From Granulicella sp. S156 (GTDB lineage: Bacteria > Acidobacteriota > Terriglobia > Terriglobales > Acidobacteriaceae), in NCBI RefSeq assembly GCF_009766105.1, contig NZ_LMUH01000013.1, positions 832,341 to 896,340 on the forward strand: a stretch of DNA of 64,000 bases, given 5' to 3'. The translations under genes were made by a program, and so were the position numbers. Of this stretch, positions 9,839 to 18,539 are shown one piece after another; the stretch's first letter is position 1, and the number at the start of each line of letters is the position of its first letter. The notes beneath the pieces were generated by a model. That model ran no database searches. It saw only the letters and a program-made list of their open reading frames with translations, and had not been told where the DNA came from.

Positions 9839-10963
9839 ATGAAACGTAGATCGATGCTGCTAGGTCTGGCTCTCGTTCTTATGATTTTGAGCGCAGCCTC
9901 AATTGGATTGCTGATACACGGAGGGGCCCGTGTCCTGGCCAGCGGACCGGTTGCAGGTCGAAACATCTTCCTGCCCACAGTACCGAACAAGATCAAGCCT
10001 CCAGCGAATATTCCCGCAGGCATGACTCTCATTTCTGGCGGCGAATTTTCGATGGGATGCAACGACCCTCGATCTCTCCCTCACGGCGGCCATGAGGCCA
10101 TGGAAGACTGCCGTCCCATCCACCGCGTCTATGTGGATGGTTTCTTGATGGACAAGACCGATGTCACCAACGAAGAGTTCGAACGATTTGTGCGCGCTAC
10201 AGGATATGTAACCGTTGCAGAGCGTAAACCACGCCCCGAAGATTTTCCGGGCGTCGATCCCTCGCAGCTTGTGCCTGGTTCGCTCGTATTCACTCCTCCA
10301 ACACATGCTGTCGCGCTCGACGACTACACGCAGTGGTGGCGCTATGTGCCCGGAGCGAACTGGCGCCATCCACTCGGACCCAGCAGCAATCTTCATGGTC
10401 GTGCGAAGTATCCGGTTGTCCATGTCGCCTTTGAGGATGCGAGCGCCTATGCGAAGTGGGTGGGCAAACGCCTGCCTACAGAGGCGGAGTGGGAGTTTGC
10501 CGCTCGCGGGGGTCTTACAGGGAAACCCTACGCCTGGGGCGACGAGATGCACCCCCATGGAACGTGGATGATAAACACCCACCAGGGCAGTTTCCCCGAT
10601 CACGATACCGCTGAAGATGGCTTTGCAGGCATCGCTCCAGTCGCGCAGTTTCCAGCTAACGGCTATGGGCTATACGACATTACAGGAAATGTCTGGCAGT
10701 GGACTGCTGATTGGTATCGCGCAGATTACTACTCGGAGTTGAGTGCCACCAACGCTGTAGCTCACAATCCGCATGGTCCCGCTAACTCAAACGATCCCAA
10801 TGAACCCGGCGTTCAGAAGCGTGTACAACGAGGCGGGTCTTTTATCTGCACCGAGCAGTACTGCACTCGCTTCATCATAGGCACTCGGGGCAAAGGAGAA
10901 GCGAGCAGCGCAAGCAACCATATTGGGTTCCGCTGCGTTCGTGACTTGCGGCTGAATCGCTGA
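9839..10963 (+). CDS. Formylglycine-generating enzyme (sulfatase-modifying factor)
   Basis: A 374-residue FGE/SUMF1-family protein that would oxidise the active-site cysteine of the two upstream sulfatases to formylglycine. An N-terminal signal or anchor segment (about residues 5-30) places it outside the cytoplasm. The FGE fold runs from about residue 58 (NIPAGMTLISGGEFSMGC) to the end, with the hallmark RLPTEAEWEFAARGG and NVWQWTADWY segments. The cysteine pair needed for copper binding and catalysis in true FGEs is present as CTEQYC (Cys337 and Cys342), just before the closing GFRCV. This argues for a real FGE rather than one of the many non-catalytic relatives. AAAGGAG lies upstream. Export suggests that maturation happens after, or during, transport of the sulfatases, which is less easy to reconcile with the Tat-exported partner. 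Confidence 0.9.
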   Translation: MKRRSMLLGLALVLMILSAASIGLLIHGGARVLASGPVAGRNIFLPTVPNKIKPPANIPAGMTLISGGEFSMGCNDPRSLPHGGHEAMEDCRPIHRVYVDGFLMDKTDVTNEEFERFVRATGYVTVAERKPRPEDFPGVDPSQLVPGSLVFTPPTHAVALDDYTQWWRYVPGANWRHPLGPSSNLHGRAKYPVVHVAFEDASAYAKWVGKRLPTEAEWEFAARGGLTGKPYAWGDEMHPHGTWMINTHQGSFPDHDTAEDGFAGIAPVAQFPANGYGLYDITGNVWQWTADWYRADYYSELSATNAVAHNPHGPANSNDPNEPGVQKRVQRGGSFICTEQYCTRFIIGTRGKGEASSASNHIGFRCVRDLRLNR

Positions 10964-10985
10964 CAGCGGTTTTACAATAAGGAAG

Positions 10986-11546
10986 ATGTCAGTCCAAAGC
11001 ACTTCGTCGCCCGCCAAAATCTTAATCATCCCCGGCCTCTACGGATCTGGGCCAGAACACTGGCAGTCGCAATGGGAGACGCAACACCCGGAGTTCGTTA
11101 GGGTGAACCAACTCGACTGGAATACTCCAATCTGTCACGACTGGATCACAGTTCTTGACACTGCTATTCGAAAAGAGAATGATCACGTCATTCTCGTCGG
11201 GCACTCGCTGGGATCGGTGACGATCGCCCACTGGGCAAATCACTATGGCAGGAAAATCGTCGGTGCCCTCATCGTTGCGCCGAGTGACACCGAGGCCGCA
11301 ACCTTTCCGGAGGGCACCACCGGCTTTTCCCCGGTTCCCACCCGTCGCTTACCCTTTCCAAGCACAGTAATCGCGAGCACCGATGATCCCTACATCTCGC
11401 TCGAACGAGTTACAACGCTATCCGAGGCTTGGGGAAGCAAGTTGATCACACTCGGTACCTGCGGGCACATCAGTGTTTCTAACGGTTTCGGCCCCTGGCC
11501 GGAGGGAATTCAATACATCACTGACCTGCAAGCCACGGCTACCTAG
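10986..11546 (+). CDS. RBBP9/YdeN-type serine hydrolase
   Basis: A 186-residue alpha/beta hydrolase of the RBBP9/YdeN (DUF452-like small hydrolase) family. It opens with KILIIPGLYGSGPEHWQSQW, the family's oxyanion region. The nucleophile elbow is GHSLGS (Ser near residue 81), the Asp is in STDDPYIS, and the His in GTCGHIS near the C-terminus completes the triad. No signal peptide is visible, so it should be cytoplasmic. It begins 22 bases after the FGE gene, with AAGGA just before the ATG, and may be the last gene of the sulfatase operon, though no functional link is known. Substrate unknown; relatives are carboxylesterases with poorly known roles. Confidence 0.85.
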   Translation: MSVQSTSSPAKILIIPGLYGSGPEHWQSQWETQHPEFVRVNQLDWNTPICHDWITVLDTAIRKENDHVILVGHSLGSVTIAHWANHYGRKIVGALIVAPSDTEAATFPEGTTGFSPVPTRRLPFPSTVIASTDDPYISLERVTTLSEAWGSKLITLGTCGHISVSNGFGPWPEGIQYITDLQATAT

Positions 11547-11578
11547 TACTACAGTTGTGCTTGTAAACCTGCCCCAAT

Positions 11579-11654
11579 ACCTGTCATTTCGACCGACCAG
11601 CGGGAGCGGAGAAACCCCTGTATTGTGCAGATGTTCGTGCCACCGAAGAAGCCT
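11579..11654. repeat. Dispersed repeat, TGTCATTTCGACC family, copy 1
   Basis: This stretch closely matches 20831-20905: both begin ACCTGTCATTTCGACCGACC, continue with a GGGAGCGGAGAAACCCCTG block, and end in AAGAAGCC after a variable middle. It sits between the hydrolase and the M3 peptidase gene. It is non-coding and probably one of many genomic copies. Confidence 0.7.
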
Positions 11655-11726
11655 GGGGACACGTTGTAGTAAGAGGCGTGGGCAATCCATGAGCAGATGA
11701 AGTTGCTCATAGATTGGCCCACACAG

Positions 11727-13892
11727 CTACTTGGCCGAACCGTCTTCAGTCAACCCGCGATACTTCAACATAGGCTTAGCGTTCGGCTCCGCACCAAGCC
11801 ACGTGGAATACATCTTCTCCAGATCCTCAGTGTTGCCTCGCGAGAGCACCATACTACGGAAGCGGTCGCCGTTGGCTCGTGTGAGGCCGCCGTGGTCTTC
11901 GAACCATTGGAAGGCGTTGTCATCGAGCATCTCGCTCCACAGATAGGCATAGTAGCCCGCTGCATAACCATTGCCCCAGATATGCATGAAATAGCTGGAG
12001 CGGTAGCGCGGCGGAACAGTGCCCAGCGAGAGATGCGTGCGCTCCAGAGCGGCTTGTTCAAAGGTATCCGGGTTCTGGATCGGTGCGGAGGGTGAGATCG
12101 TATGCCACTGCATATCCAGCTCTGCCGCTGCGAGGATCTCGGTGAGCCCATAGCCCTGGTTGAAGGTCGCGGCCTTCTTGAGCTTTGCCACCAGCTCCGC
12201 AGGCATGGGCGCGCCGGTCTGGTAGTGGTGTGCAAAGTGGTTGAAGACCTGCGGATAGCTCGCCCAGTGCTCGTTGAACTGCGAAGGGAACTCGACAAAG
12301 TCGCGCGGCACCTGCGTTCCCGAGAGACTGGGATACGTCGTGTTAGCGAACATGCCATGCAGGCCATGGCCGAACTCATGGAACATGGTGATGACGTCGT
12401 CGAAGCTGATCAGCGCCGGTCCGACGAGCGCGGGCTTGGCGAAGTTGGCAACGTTGTAGATCACCGGCAGTGTGCCGAGCAGCTTCGACTGGCCTACGAA
12501 GACATCCATCCACGCGCCGCCGTTCTTGTTATCGCGTTTGAAGTAGTCGCAGTAGAAGAGCGCGAGCGGCTTGCCGTCGGCATCCGAGACCTCGAAGACA
12601 CGCACGTCGGGGTTGTAGACCGGGATATCTTTGCGTTCCTTGAAGCTGATGCCGTAGAGCTCATGTGCCGCGTAGAAGACGCCGTCTTGCAACACGCGAT
12701 TCAGTTCGAAGTAAGGTTTCACCTCGGATTCGTCGAGGTCATACTTCGCCTTGCGAACCTGCTCGGAGTAAAAATTCCAGTCCCAGGGTTGGAGTTTGAA
12801 ACCGCCCTTCTGCGCGTCGATCAGGTCTTGAATGTCCTTGCCTTCGCTCTGGGCCTTGGCGGTTGCGGCCGGTACGAGCGCATCCATGAAGTGCAGCGCA
12901 GCCTCGGGAGTCTTCGCCATCTGGTCCTGCAGGTTCCACGCCGCATAATTGGGGAAGCCGAGCAGCTGTCCCTTCTGTGCGCGAATCTGCGCGATACGTG
13001 CGATCGTGTCGCGAGTGTCGTTGGTTCCACCACGCTCGGCCCGCGTCCATGAGTCCTGGAAGAGGGTATGCCGAGCGGTGCGATCGGTCAGTTGCGCGAG
13101 GTCAGGTTGCTGCGTGGTGTTCTGCAGTGGAATGACGAAGCCCTCCTGCTTGCGGTCCTTCGCGGTGAGCTCTGCGGCGGTGATCTGCGGGTCGCTCAGG
13201 CCGGCAAGCGTGGCTTTATCGGTGGTGCCGTACGCGGCATCCTTGGTGGCGGCAAGCAGTTTCGTGATGAAGGCGTTCGAGAGAACGGAGTCCTCTTCGT
13301 TCAGCTTCTTCAGCTTGGTCTTGTCGTCCTCGGAGAGGTTCGCTCCAGCGTGGACAAACTGACGGTAGTAGAACTCCAGCAGACGCAGTTGCTCTGCCTC
13401 TAGCTTGAGCGACTCGCGCTGTTCATAAAGCTTGGTGATACGCGCGAAGAGCTTGCTGTCGAGATTGATGGCATCCTGATGTGCGGCGAGCTTTGGAGCT
13501 TCGATCTCCTGCACCTTCTGGAGTGTGGGATTGGTGTTCGCGCCTGTGACTCCTCCGAAGACTCCCATCACGCGATTCAGAAGTTGGCCGGACCGCTCCA
13601 TCGCAACGATGGTGTTCTCAAAGGTCGGTGCGGCTGGATCGTTCGCAATCGCGTTGATCTCCACACGTTGTTGGGCCATGCCGGCCTCGATCGCTGGCTG
13701 ATAGTCACTGTCGTGGATCTTGTCGAAAGGCGGCGCGTGGAAGGGCAAGGTACTTGCCGCGTAGAAAGGGTTCGACGGCCCGAAGGCTGCAGGCTGTTGG
13801 GCTATTCCTGCGGCGCTGAGCGCACCCGCTGCGAGAATGATTCCGGTTTGTGCCAAGGCCCGTGTCCTCCTGAAAACTTGCTTTGTTGCCAT
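11727..13892 (-). CDS. M3 family zinc metallopeptidase (oligopeptidase/dipeptidyl carboxypeptidase)
   Basis: A 721-residue M3 peptidase of the Dcp/oligopeptidase A type, close to the usual length of about 680 plus a leader. An N-terminal signal sequence (ALAQTGIILAAGALSAAGIAQQ) predicts a periplasmic location, like exported Dcp-type enzymes of Acidobacteriota and Gammaproteobacteria. The zinc site HEFGHGLHGMF (HExxH) lies near residue 505, with the downstream family segments HWASYPQVFNHF and GYAAGYYAYLWSEM. It would cleave short peptides, for example C-terminal dipeptides. The ribosome site AGGAG precedes the ATG. It is divergent from the GH3 gene at 14090, with about 200 bases between them holding both promoters. 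Confidence 0.93.
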   Translation of the reverse strand: MATKQVFRRTRALAQTGIILAAGALSAAGIAQQPAAFGPSNPFYAASTLPFHAPPFDKIHDSDYQPAIEAGMAQQRVEINAIANDPAAPTFENTIVAMERSGQLLNRVMGVFGGVTGANTNPTLQKVQEIEAPKLAAHQDAINLDSKLFARITKLYEQRESLKLEAEQLRLLEFYYRQFVHAGANLSEDDKTKLKKLNEEDSVLSNAFITKLLAATKDAAYGTTDKATLAGLSDPQITAAELTAKDRKQEGFVIPLQNTTQQPDLAQLTDRTARHTLFQDSWTRAERGGTNDTRDTIARIAQIRAQKGQLLGFPNYAAWNLQDQMAKTPEAALHFMDALVPAATAKAQSEGKDIQDLIDAQKGGFKLQPWDWNFYSEQVRKAKYDLDESEVKPYFELNRVLQDGVFYAAHELYGISFKERKDIPVYNPDVRVFEVSDADGKPLALFYCDYFKRDNKNGGAWMDVFVGQSKLLGTLPVIYNVANFAKPALVGPALISFDDVITMFHEFGHGLHGMFANTTYPSLSGTQVPRDFVEFPSQFNEHWASYPQVFNHFAHHYQTGAPMPAELVAKLKKAATFNQGYGLTEILAAAELDMQWHTISPSAPIQNPDTFEQAALERTHLSLGTVPPRYRSSYFMHIWGNGYAAGYYAYLWSEMLDDNAFQWFEDHGGLTRANGDRFRSMVLSRGNTEDLEKMYSTWLGAEPNAKPMLKYRGLTEDGSAK

Positions 13893-14089
13893 GTTGTTTT
13901 ACTCCTGAGCGACTACTGGCGTATGTCTGCTGTCTCAGGAAGAATACTTCATTGCAAATACCACGACGGCGACCCCTTAAGCCGATTACCGCGAAGCCCA
14001 TGATCAAGAGATGTGAGTAATATGGATGGCGCATCTTGTTCCCACTAGCAACATATTTCCAAAGGCATCCGAAAAAAGGAGTGATTGTG

Positions 14090-16786
14090 GTGAGACTCGA
14101 AAGAATACGTCTGTTTGCTTCCGTCTGTTTTATGGTCGCAGTTCCAATCGCATCCTGTGCCCAGGCTGTCCCGGCGGAGAAGGCGAATGAAGCCCGCATC
14201 GATCGCTTGTTGCATCAGATGACCCTGGAAGAGAAGATGAACCTTATTCGGGGCGGTGTGGAACCCGAGTCGGAGTACCAGGGGCAGGCCGGCTATCTTC
14301 CCGGAGTCCCCCGTCTGCACATCCCCTCCCTTCGCTTCGCCGATGGACCTCCCGGGGTCTTGACCCGTGTTCCATCGCAGGCCGAGACCGCGACCATGGG
14401 TGTTGCCGCTACGTTCAGCCTTCACGACGCGGAGCAGAATGGCGTCGTCATTGGGCGTGAAGCGAGATCGCTCGGCATCGATGTCGTGCTTCAGCCGTTC
14501 ATCAATATCGATCGCGACCTCACCTTCGCACGCGGCTACAACACCCTCGGAGAGGACCCTTTCCTGACAGGGAAGATGGGTGCCGCCGAGATACGAGGAG
14601 CACAGTCGCAGGGAGTGATGGCGCAGGCCAAGCACTACGTCGGTTACGATACGGACTCCTATAACGTCTTCATCGATCAGCAGACACTTCACGAGGTCTA
14701 TGTCGCCCCCTTCGAAGAAGCTGTACGCGCGGGTGTCTCTTCCATCATGTGTTCCTACAACAGGCTCAATGGACCATTCGCCTGCGGCAACGACGACACA
14801 CTCAAGACGATCCTCCGCGGCCAGATTGGCTTCCGCGGCTTCGTCACATCCGACTGGGGCGCTGTACACAGCGTTCAATTCATCAATCATGGTCTCGATA
14901 TGGAGATGCCCGGAGAGGTCCCAGCCGACAGTCCCTTCGCAGCATTCATGCATACCTTCTTCCGGACGGCGACTGTAGAAGGCGGTGCGCCCCGCGCGCT
15001 GAACGCGGATGACCTGGCTGGCATACTGGGCGGGGCCATTCCAGAAGAGCCGCGCAAAGCCGGACTGGATCTTGGTGCCTTCCCGCGCGACGCTGATCCG
15101 AAGACCATGAACGAGTCTCTTAAGGACGGCTCCATCACAGAGGCCACCATTACCCAGGCCGCACGTCGCGTACTCTATGAAATCGACCGCTTCGGCTACC
15201 TCGATGGCAAGCAGAAACACAACGTCACTCCGCAGGACATCGAGGCCAACGCCGCCGTCATCGAGAAGACCGCGGAGGATGCTGCGGTCCTCCTGAAGAA
15301 CGACGACCACACCCTTCCTCTTAAGCCGGAGGACCTCGCCGACCTCGTGCTCATCGGCCCAACCGCTGGCCAGGTCGCCGCCATTGGCACCTTTGGCGAG
15401 CGTTCTCCGGGCCTTCCGGAGCGCCAGGTCGGCCCGCTTGCAGCCCTGCAAAAACTCGCTCCCAACGCAAAGATCGTTTACGCGGTGGATGACGACATGA
15501 CAGGCACGCCAGTTCCTGCGAGCTTGTTGTCGCATGATGGCCAGCCAGGCTTGTTGCGCACGGAGACCAATGGCAAGAAGAGTGTCGATCCTGTCCTTGA
15601 TTTCACGCAGACCAATCACAGCGCCCTCCCTCCCAACAGTGCGATCACCTGGACGGGCGAACTCGCCGTGCCCGCCGACGGCGACTACTGGCTTTACTTG
15701 CAGGCCATAGGCACACGTGGACGCCTGCTGATCGATGGAAAGGAACTTGGTCGTACTGGTGCAACCAAGGGCACGGTACACGGCGACATCCAGCACTCTT
15801 CGCAGGACAACGGGCTCCCAACGACGGATGGATTGGATAATGTTCGCCGTGCGATTCAACTCACCCGGGGCTCCCACAAACTTTCGGTTGAAATTTCCGG
15901 AGACACTTCACAGGCGCCGGCACAGATTCGCCTCAACTGGATGACGCCGACGGCACGGCAAACCAATCATCTGGCGGCTTTGACGGCAGCTCGCTCTGCC
16001 AGAACAGCGGTTGTATTCCTTTGGACCCGCGACAAGCCGAGTTTCATCCTTCCGGGCGAACAAAACCGTTTGGTCGAAGAGATTGCTGCCGTCAACCCGA
16101 ACACCATCGTTGTGCTCAACACCAGCCAGGCCATCGCCATGCCCTGGCTGCCGAAGGTGAAAGCGGTGCTCGAAATGTGGTGGCCTGGCGATGAAGGGGG
16201 ATGGGCAACGGCAAAGACCCTTCTGGGCCAGAACAATCCGGCTGGACGGCTGCCCTTCACCTGGGCAAAGCAACTGAGCGATTACCCTGCAACCGATCCG
16301 GCGCATCCCGAACGCTCTGCCAAAGGGGTCGATGGAAAGACTACGTTTTCAGAAGGTGTACTGGTGGGCTATCGCTGGTTCGACGATCGTAAGATCGACC
16401 CGCTCTTCGCCTTTGGCGAGGGCCTTTCTTACACACACTTCGAGTACTCGGATATGAAGGCAACGAGATCTCCGGATGGCGGTGCCACGGTCTCCATCCG
16501 CATCAAGAACACGGGAAGGGTTGCGGGTGACGAAGTGCCCCAGGTCTACCTCGAAGCGCCGGAAAAGCGGCCTGCAGGGGTGCAGTTTGCTGAGCGCAAG
16601 CTGGTGGCGTTTGATCGTCTGACGCTGCAGCCAAACGAGAGCAAAGAAGTAACTCTCCGGATTGAGCCTCGCCAGTTCCAGTACTGGTCGACGTCAACCA
16701 ACGCGTGGGTTCTCCCAACCGGAAGCCGCACCTTGAAAGCAGGCTCCTCCTCGCGTGACCTGAAACTAGAAGCGACGGTCAATTGA
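14090..16786 (+). CDS. Glycoside hydrolase family 3 enzyme with PA14 domain
   Basis: An exported beta-glycosidase of family GH3, about 898 residues from the GTG at 14090. AAAGGAG lies 8 bases before this GTG, so I prefer it to the in-frame ATG at 14036. The leader ends in IASC, which fits a lipobox, so it may be a lipoprotein. The GH3 N-terminal barrel shows SLRFADGPPGV and GYNTLGEDPFLTG; the nucleophile is Asp255 in FVTSDWGAVHS. A PA14 domain (about residues 490-600, with GDYWLYLQAIGTRGRLLIDGKELG) is inserted in the second GH3 domain, and a fibronectin-like domain closes the protein. PA14 insertions are common in beta-glucosidases and narrow substrate choice. Family is secure; exact substrate is not. 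Confidence 0.9.
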   Translation: MRLERIRLFASVCFMVAVPIASCAQAVPAEKANEARIDRLLHQMTLEEKMNLIRGGVEPESEYQGQAGYLPGVPRLHIPSLRFADGPPGVLTRVPSQAETATMGVAATFSLHDAEQNGVVIGREARSLGIDVVLQPFINIDRDLTFARGYNTLGEDPFLTGKMGAAEIRGAQSQGVMAQAKHYVGYDTDSYNVFIDQQTLHEVYVAPFEEAVRAGVSSIMCSYNRLNGPFACGNDDTLKTILRGQIGFRGFVTSDWGAVHSVQFINHGLDMEMPGEVPADSPFAAFMHTFFRTATVEGGAPRALNADDLAGILGGAIPEEPRKAGLDLGAFPRDADPKTMNESLKDGSITEATITQAARRVLYEIDRFGYLDGKQKHNVTPQDIEANAAVIEKTAEDAAVLLKNDDHTLPLKPEDLADLVLIGPTAGQVAAIGTFGERSPGLPERQVGPLAALQKLAPNAKIVYAVDDDMTGTPVPASLLSHDGQPGLLRTETNGKKSVDPVLDFTQTNHSALPPNSAITWTGELAVPADGDYWLYLQAIGTRGRLLIDGKELGRTGATKGTVHGDIQHSSQDNGLPTTDGLDNVRRAIQLTRGSHKLSVEISGDTSQAPAQIRLNWMTPTARQTNHLAALTAARSARTAVVFLWTRDKPSFILPGEQNRLVEEIAAVNPNTIVVLNTSQAIAMPWLPKVKAVLEMWWPGDEGGWATAKTLLGQNNPAGRLPFTWAKQLSDYPATDPAHPERSAKGVDGKTTFSEGVLVGYRWFDDRKIDPLFAFGEGLSYTHFEYSDMKATRSPDGGATVSIRIKNTGRVAGDEVPQVYLEAPEKRPAGVQFAERKLVAFDRLTLQPNESKEVTLRIEPRQFQYWSTSTNAWVLPTGSRTLKAGSSSRDLKLEATVN

Positions 16787-16867
16787 TCGTCGCCTCCAGT
16801 TCTGCCCCAAGCTGAGCGGTTTCGCCGTTAGCGTGATGCCGTGATGAATGGCTGAACTACCTCAGAA

Positions 16868-16925
16868 TTGTCATCTCGACCGGAGGCTGCGCTTTTTGCG
16901 GCCGTAGCGGAGAGACCTGCAGCTG
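16868..16925. repeat. Dispersed repeat, TGTCATCTCGACC subfamily, copy 1
   Basis: This 58-base stretch between convergent genes matches 21077-21132: both run TTGTCATCTCGACC or CTGTCATCTCGACC, then a short CGGAGGCTGCG/CGTAGGCCGCG arm, a T-rich loop, GCGGCCG, and end AGCGGAGAGACCTGCAGCT. The G+C arms around TTTT make a small hairpin. It shares its first 13 bases, apart from one C/T, with the copies at 11579 and 20831. Confidence 0.75.
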
Positions 16926-16931
16926 GATTCT

Positions 16932-17918
16932 TCACTTGCCGTCAATTTGTCCCACGCTATCCGCGAAACCAGTGCGTGCGGCTTCCCAGGATGAGTCTCC
17001 GAAGCCGAGCGCACGTTTGAGATAGGCACAAGTGAGTCGCTGTACCGCCGCAACTCGTTCGGGGTCCTCATCCGTTGTCTCTGTCACCTGATAGCCGGAG
17101 ATACCGCCGAGCATGTGCTCTCCGCCGAACAGGGTAACCAGCCAATCGGCTCCTGGGCTGAGGTTATAGGCGTCCGTGAACCACTCAGGGCCGAGAACAG
17201 TGAGTGGTGAGTCGTCCTTATCCCCGGCCACCACAAGGGTTGGTGTCTCCATCCTTGCATAGCTTTGATTGAGGTGCGGAAAATGCTCGATCGCAAACGG
17301 GCTAAGAGCGTCCCCTCCCCGGCCGCCTGCGGATAGCAGCACACCTGCCTTGATCCTCGCATCGGAGAGATTCTCCCCTAAGCTACCGTCCAGCCCGATC
17401 ACTCTCGCGCCCAATAACATCGCCGCCGTTTGAGCGCCGAAAGAATACCCAGCGGCGGCGATGCGGCTTCGATCAAGACGACCCTTCAATCCCAGGACGG
17501 AATCCTCAATGAAGTCAAACTGGTCGAGGATGCGCTTCACGTCTTCTACGCGATAACGCCACATCTCAAATTTCCGGGGATCGCTGAGATAGGCTTTGAC
17601 AGCCTCGCTATGCGTCGCAGCCGGATTTGGACCCAGTGTCTTTGAATCAAGAAAGGTGGGCTGGATCACGACAAAACCGTGAGCTGCCCAGTAGTGGACG
17701 AGCGGGGCATAGCCGTCCATGGAAGAGCCGAAGCCATGCGAAAAGACAATGACTGGCAACTGACTTCCAGTTACAGGTGCTGAGACCCGAAGTTGCAGAG
17801 CGACGTCGCGCCCCGGAGCCGGCAGCTCGATCGGGCATACCGATAGGACAGGTTTAGGTTCGCCGAGTCCAATGTCAAGCTTGATGGGTGCCGAAGTTTC
17901 CGATGATGAAGTAGGCAT
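16932..17918 (-). CDS. Alpha/beta hydrolase, chlorophyllase/dienelactone hydrolase-like
   Basis: A 328-residue hydrolase. It has the fold's early strand VIVFSHGFGSSMDGY (oxyanion region, near residue 56), the nucleophile elbow AAGYSFGAQTA with its Ser near residue 160, an acid-containing TLVVAGDKDDSPL segment, and a His in FGGEHML. This matches the predicted dienelactone hydrolase/chlorophyllase-like group, which includes PAF-acetylhydrolase relatives. No signal peptide is apparent, so it is probably cytoplasmic. AAGGAG lies just before the ATG. The gene is divergent from the HxlR regulator at 18019 with only 100 bases between, so it is the regulator's most likely target. Substrate unknown. 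Confidence 0.82.
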   Translation of the reverse strand: MPTSSSETSAPIKLDIGLGEPKPVLSVCPIELPAPGRDVALQLRVSAPVTGSQLPVIVFSHGFGSSMDGYAPLVHYWAAHGFVVIQPTFLDSKTLGPNPAATHSEAVKAYLSDPRKFEMWRYRVEDVKRILDQFDFIEDSVLGLKGRLDRSRIAAAGYSFGAQTAAMLLGARVIGLDGSLGENLSDARIKAGVLLSAGGRGGDALSPFAIEHFPHLNQSYARMETPTLVVAGDKDDSPLTVLGPEWFTDAYNLSPGADWLVTLFGGEHMLGGISGYQVTETTDEDPERVAAVQRLTCAYLKRALGFGDSSWEAARTGFADSVGQIDGK

Positions 17919-18018
17919 AGGTTCTCCTTGGTTACTAATAAATACTTACATCATGAAGTGAGAGCGCTAAGATTGGAAGACGGCACTTTCGCCGCAGGAA
18001 CGCACATTGAGGTAACCC

Positions 18019-18423
18019 ATGGAAAAGCGGCGCAAGTACAACAAAGAGCCATTAGCTCTCATGTGTCACAACGAAGAATCCAAGGCCGTCCGGGAGTTCC
18101 TAACCAAGGTTGGTGATAAATGGAGCATCCTGCTCATCGTCATGCTGGCAAAGACCCCAAAGAATCGTGCCCGGTTCTCAGAGCTGCAGAGAATGGTCGA
18201 TGGAATCTCTCAACGGATGTTGACGACGACGCTACGCAATCTCGAACGGGATGGCTTGCTCTCACGGGAAGTCTTCCCGGAAGTGCCGCCAAGGGTGGAA
18301 TATGAATTGACCACTCTTGGATTGACCCTGCTGGTACCCATGCAGCAACTGGTGCATTGGATCGGAACGAACTGGAGTTCCATAAAGAAGACACGAGAAC
18401 GCTTCGACGCGCGCGGTCACTGA
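18019..18423 (+). CDS. HxlR-family transcriptional regulator
   Basis: A 134-residue winged-helix regulator. The HxlR domain covers about residues 15-105: it begins after a conserved cysteine (MCHNEES, Cys16), and shows KVGDKWSILLIVMLAKTPKNRARFSELQRMVDGISQRMLTTTLRNLERDGLLSREV, the family's core with recognition helix and wing. HxlR proteins often sense reactive aldehydes or electrophiles through this cysteine and control a neighbouring gene. Here the divergent hydrolase 100 bases away is the obvious candidate. The start at 18019 gives the right length; no strong ribosome site precedes it. Confidence 0.9.
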   Translation: MEKRRKYNKEPLALMCHNEESKAVREFLTKVGDKWSILLIVMLAKTPKNRARFSELQRMVDGISQRMLTTTLRNLERDGLLSREVFPEVPPRVEYELTTLGLTLLVPMQQLVHWIGTNWSSIKKTRERFDARGH

Positions 18424-18539
18424 TGTTTTCAGGCCATGGCAATCGTTTGGCCCCGATATACCTCGCTGGTTTATGAACCCAAAAAGCAGAAGGTCTTTGA
18501 AGTTCCATATCGCGGTAACGACGATCAACGGTGTCTACG

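Noticed and set aside
12102-13052. Plus-strand frame of 316 codons opposite the M3 peptidase
   Set aside because: The M3 frame has HEFGH and full family length; this frame has neither motif nor leader.
14045-15877. Long minus-strand open frame of 610 codons opposite GH3
   Set aside because: It lies wholly opposite a clear GH3 gene, has no family match, and follows from G+C-rich third positions on the other strand.
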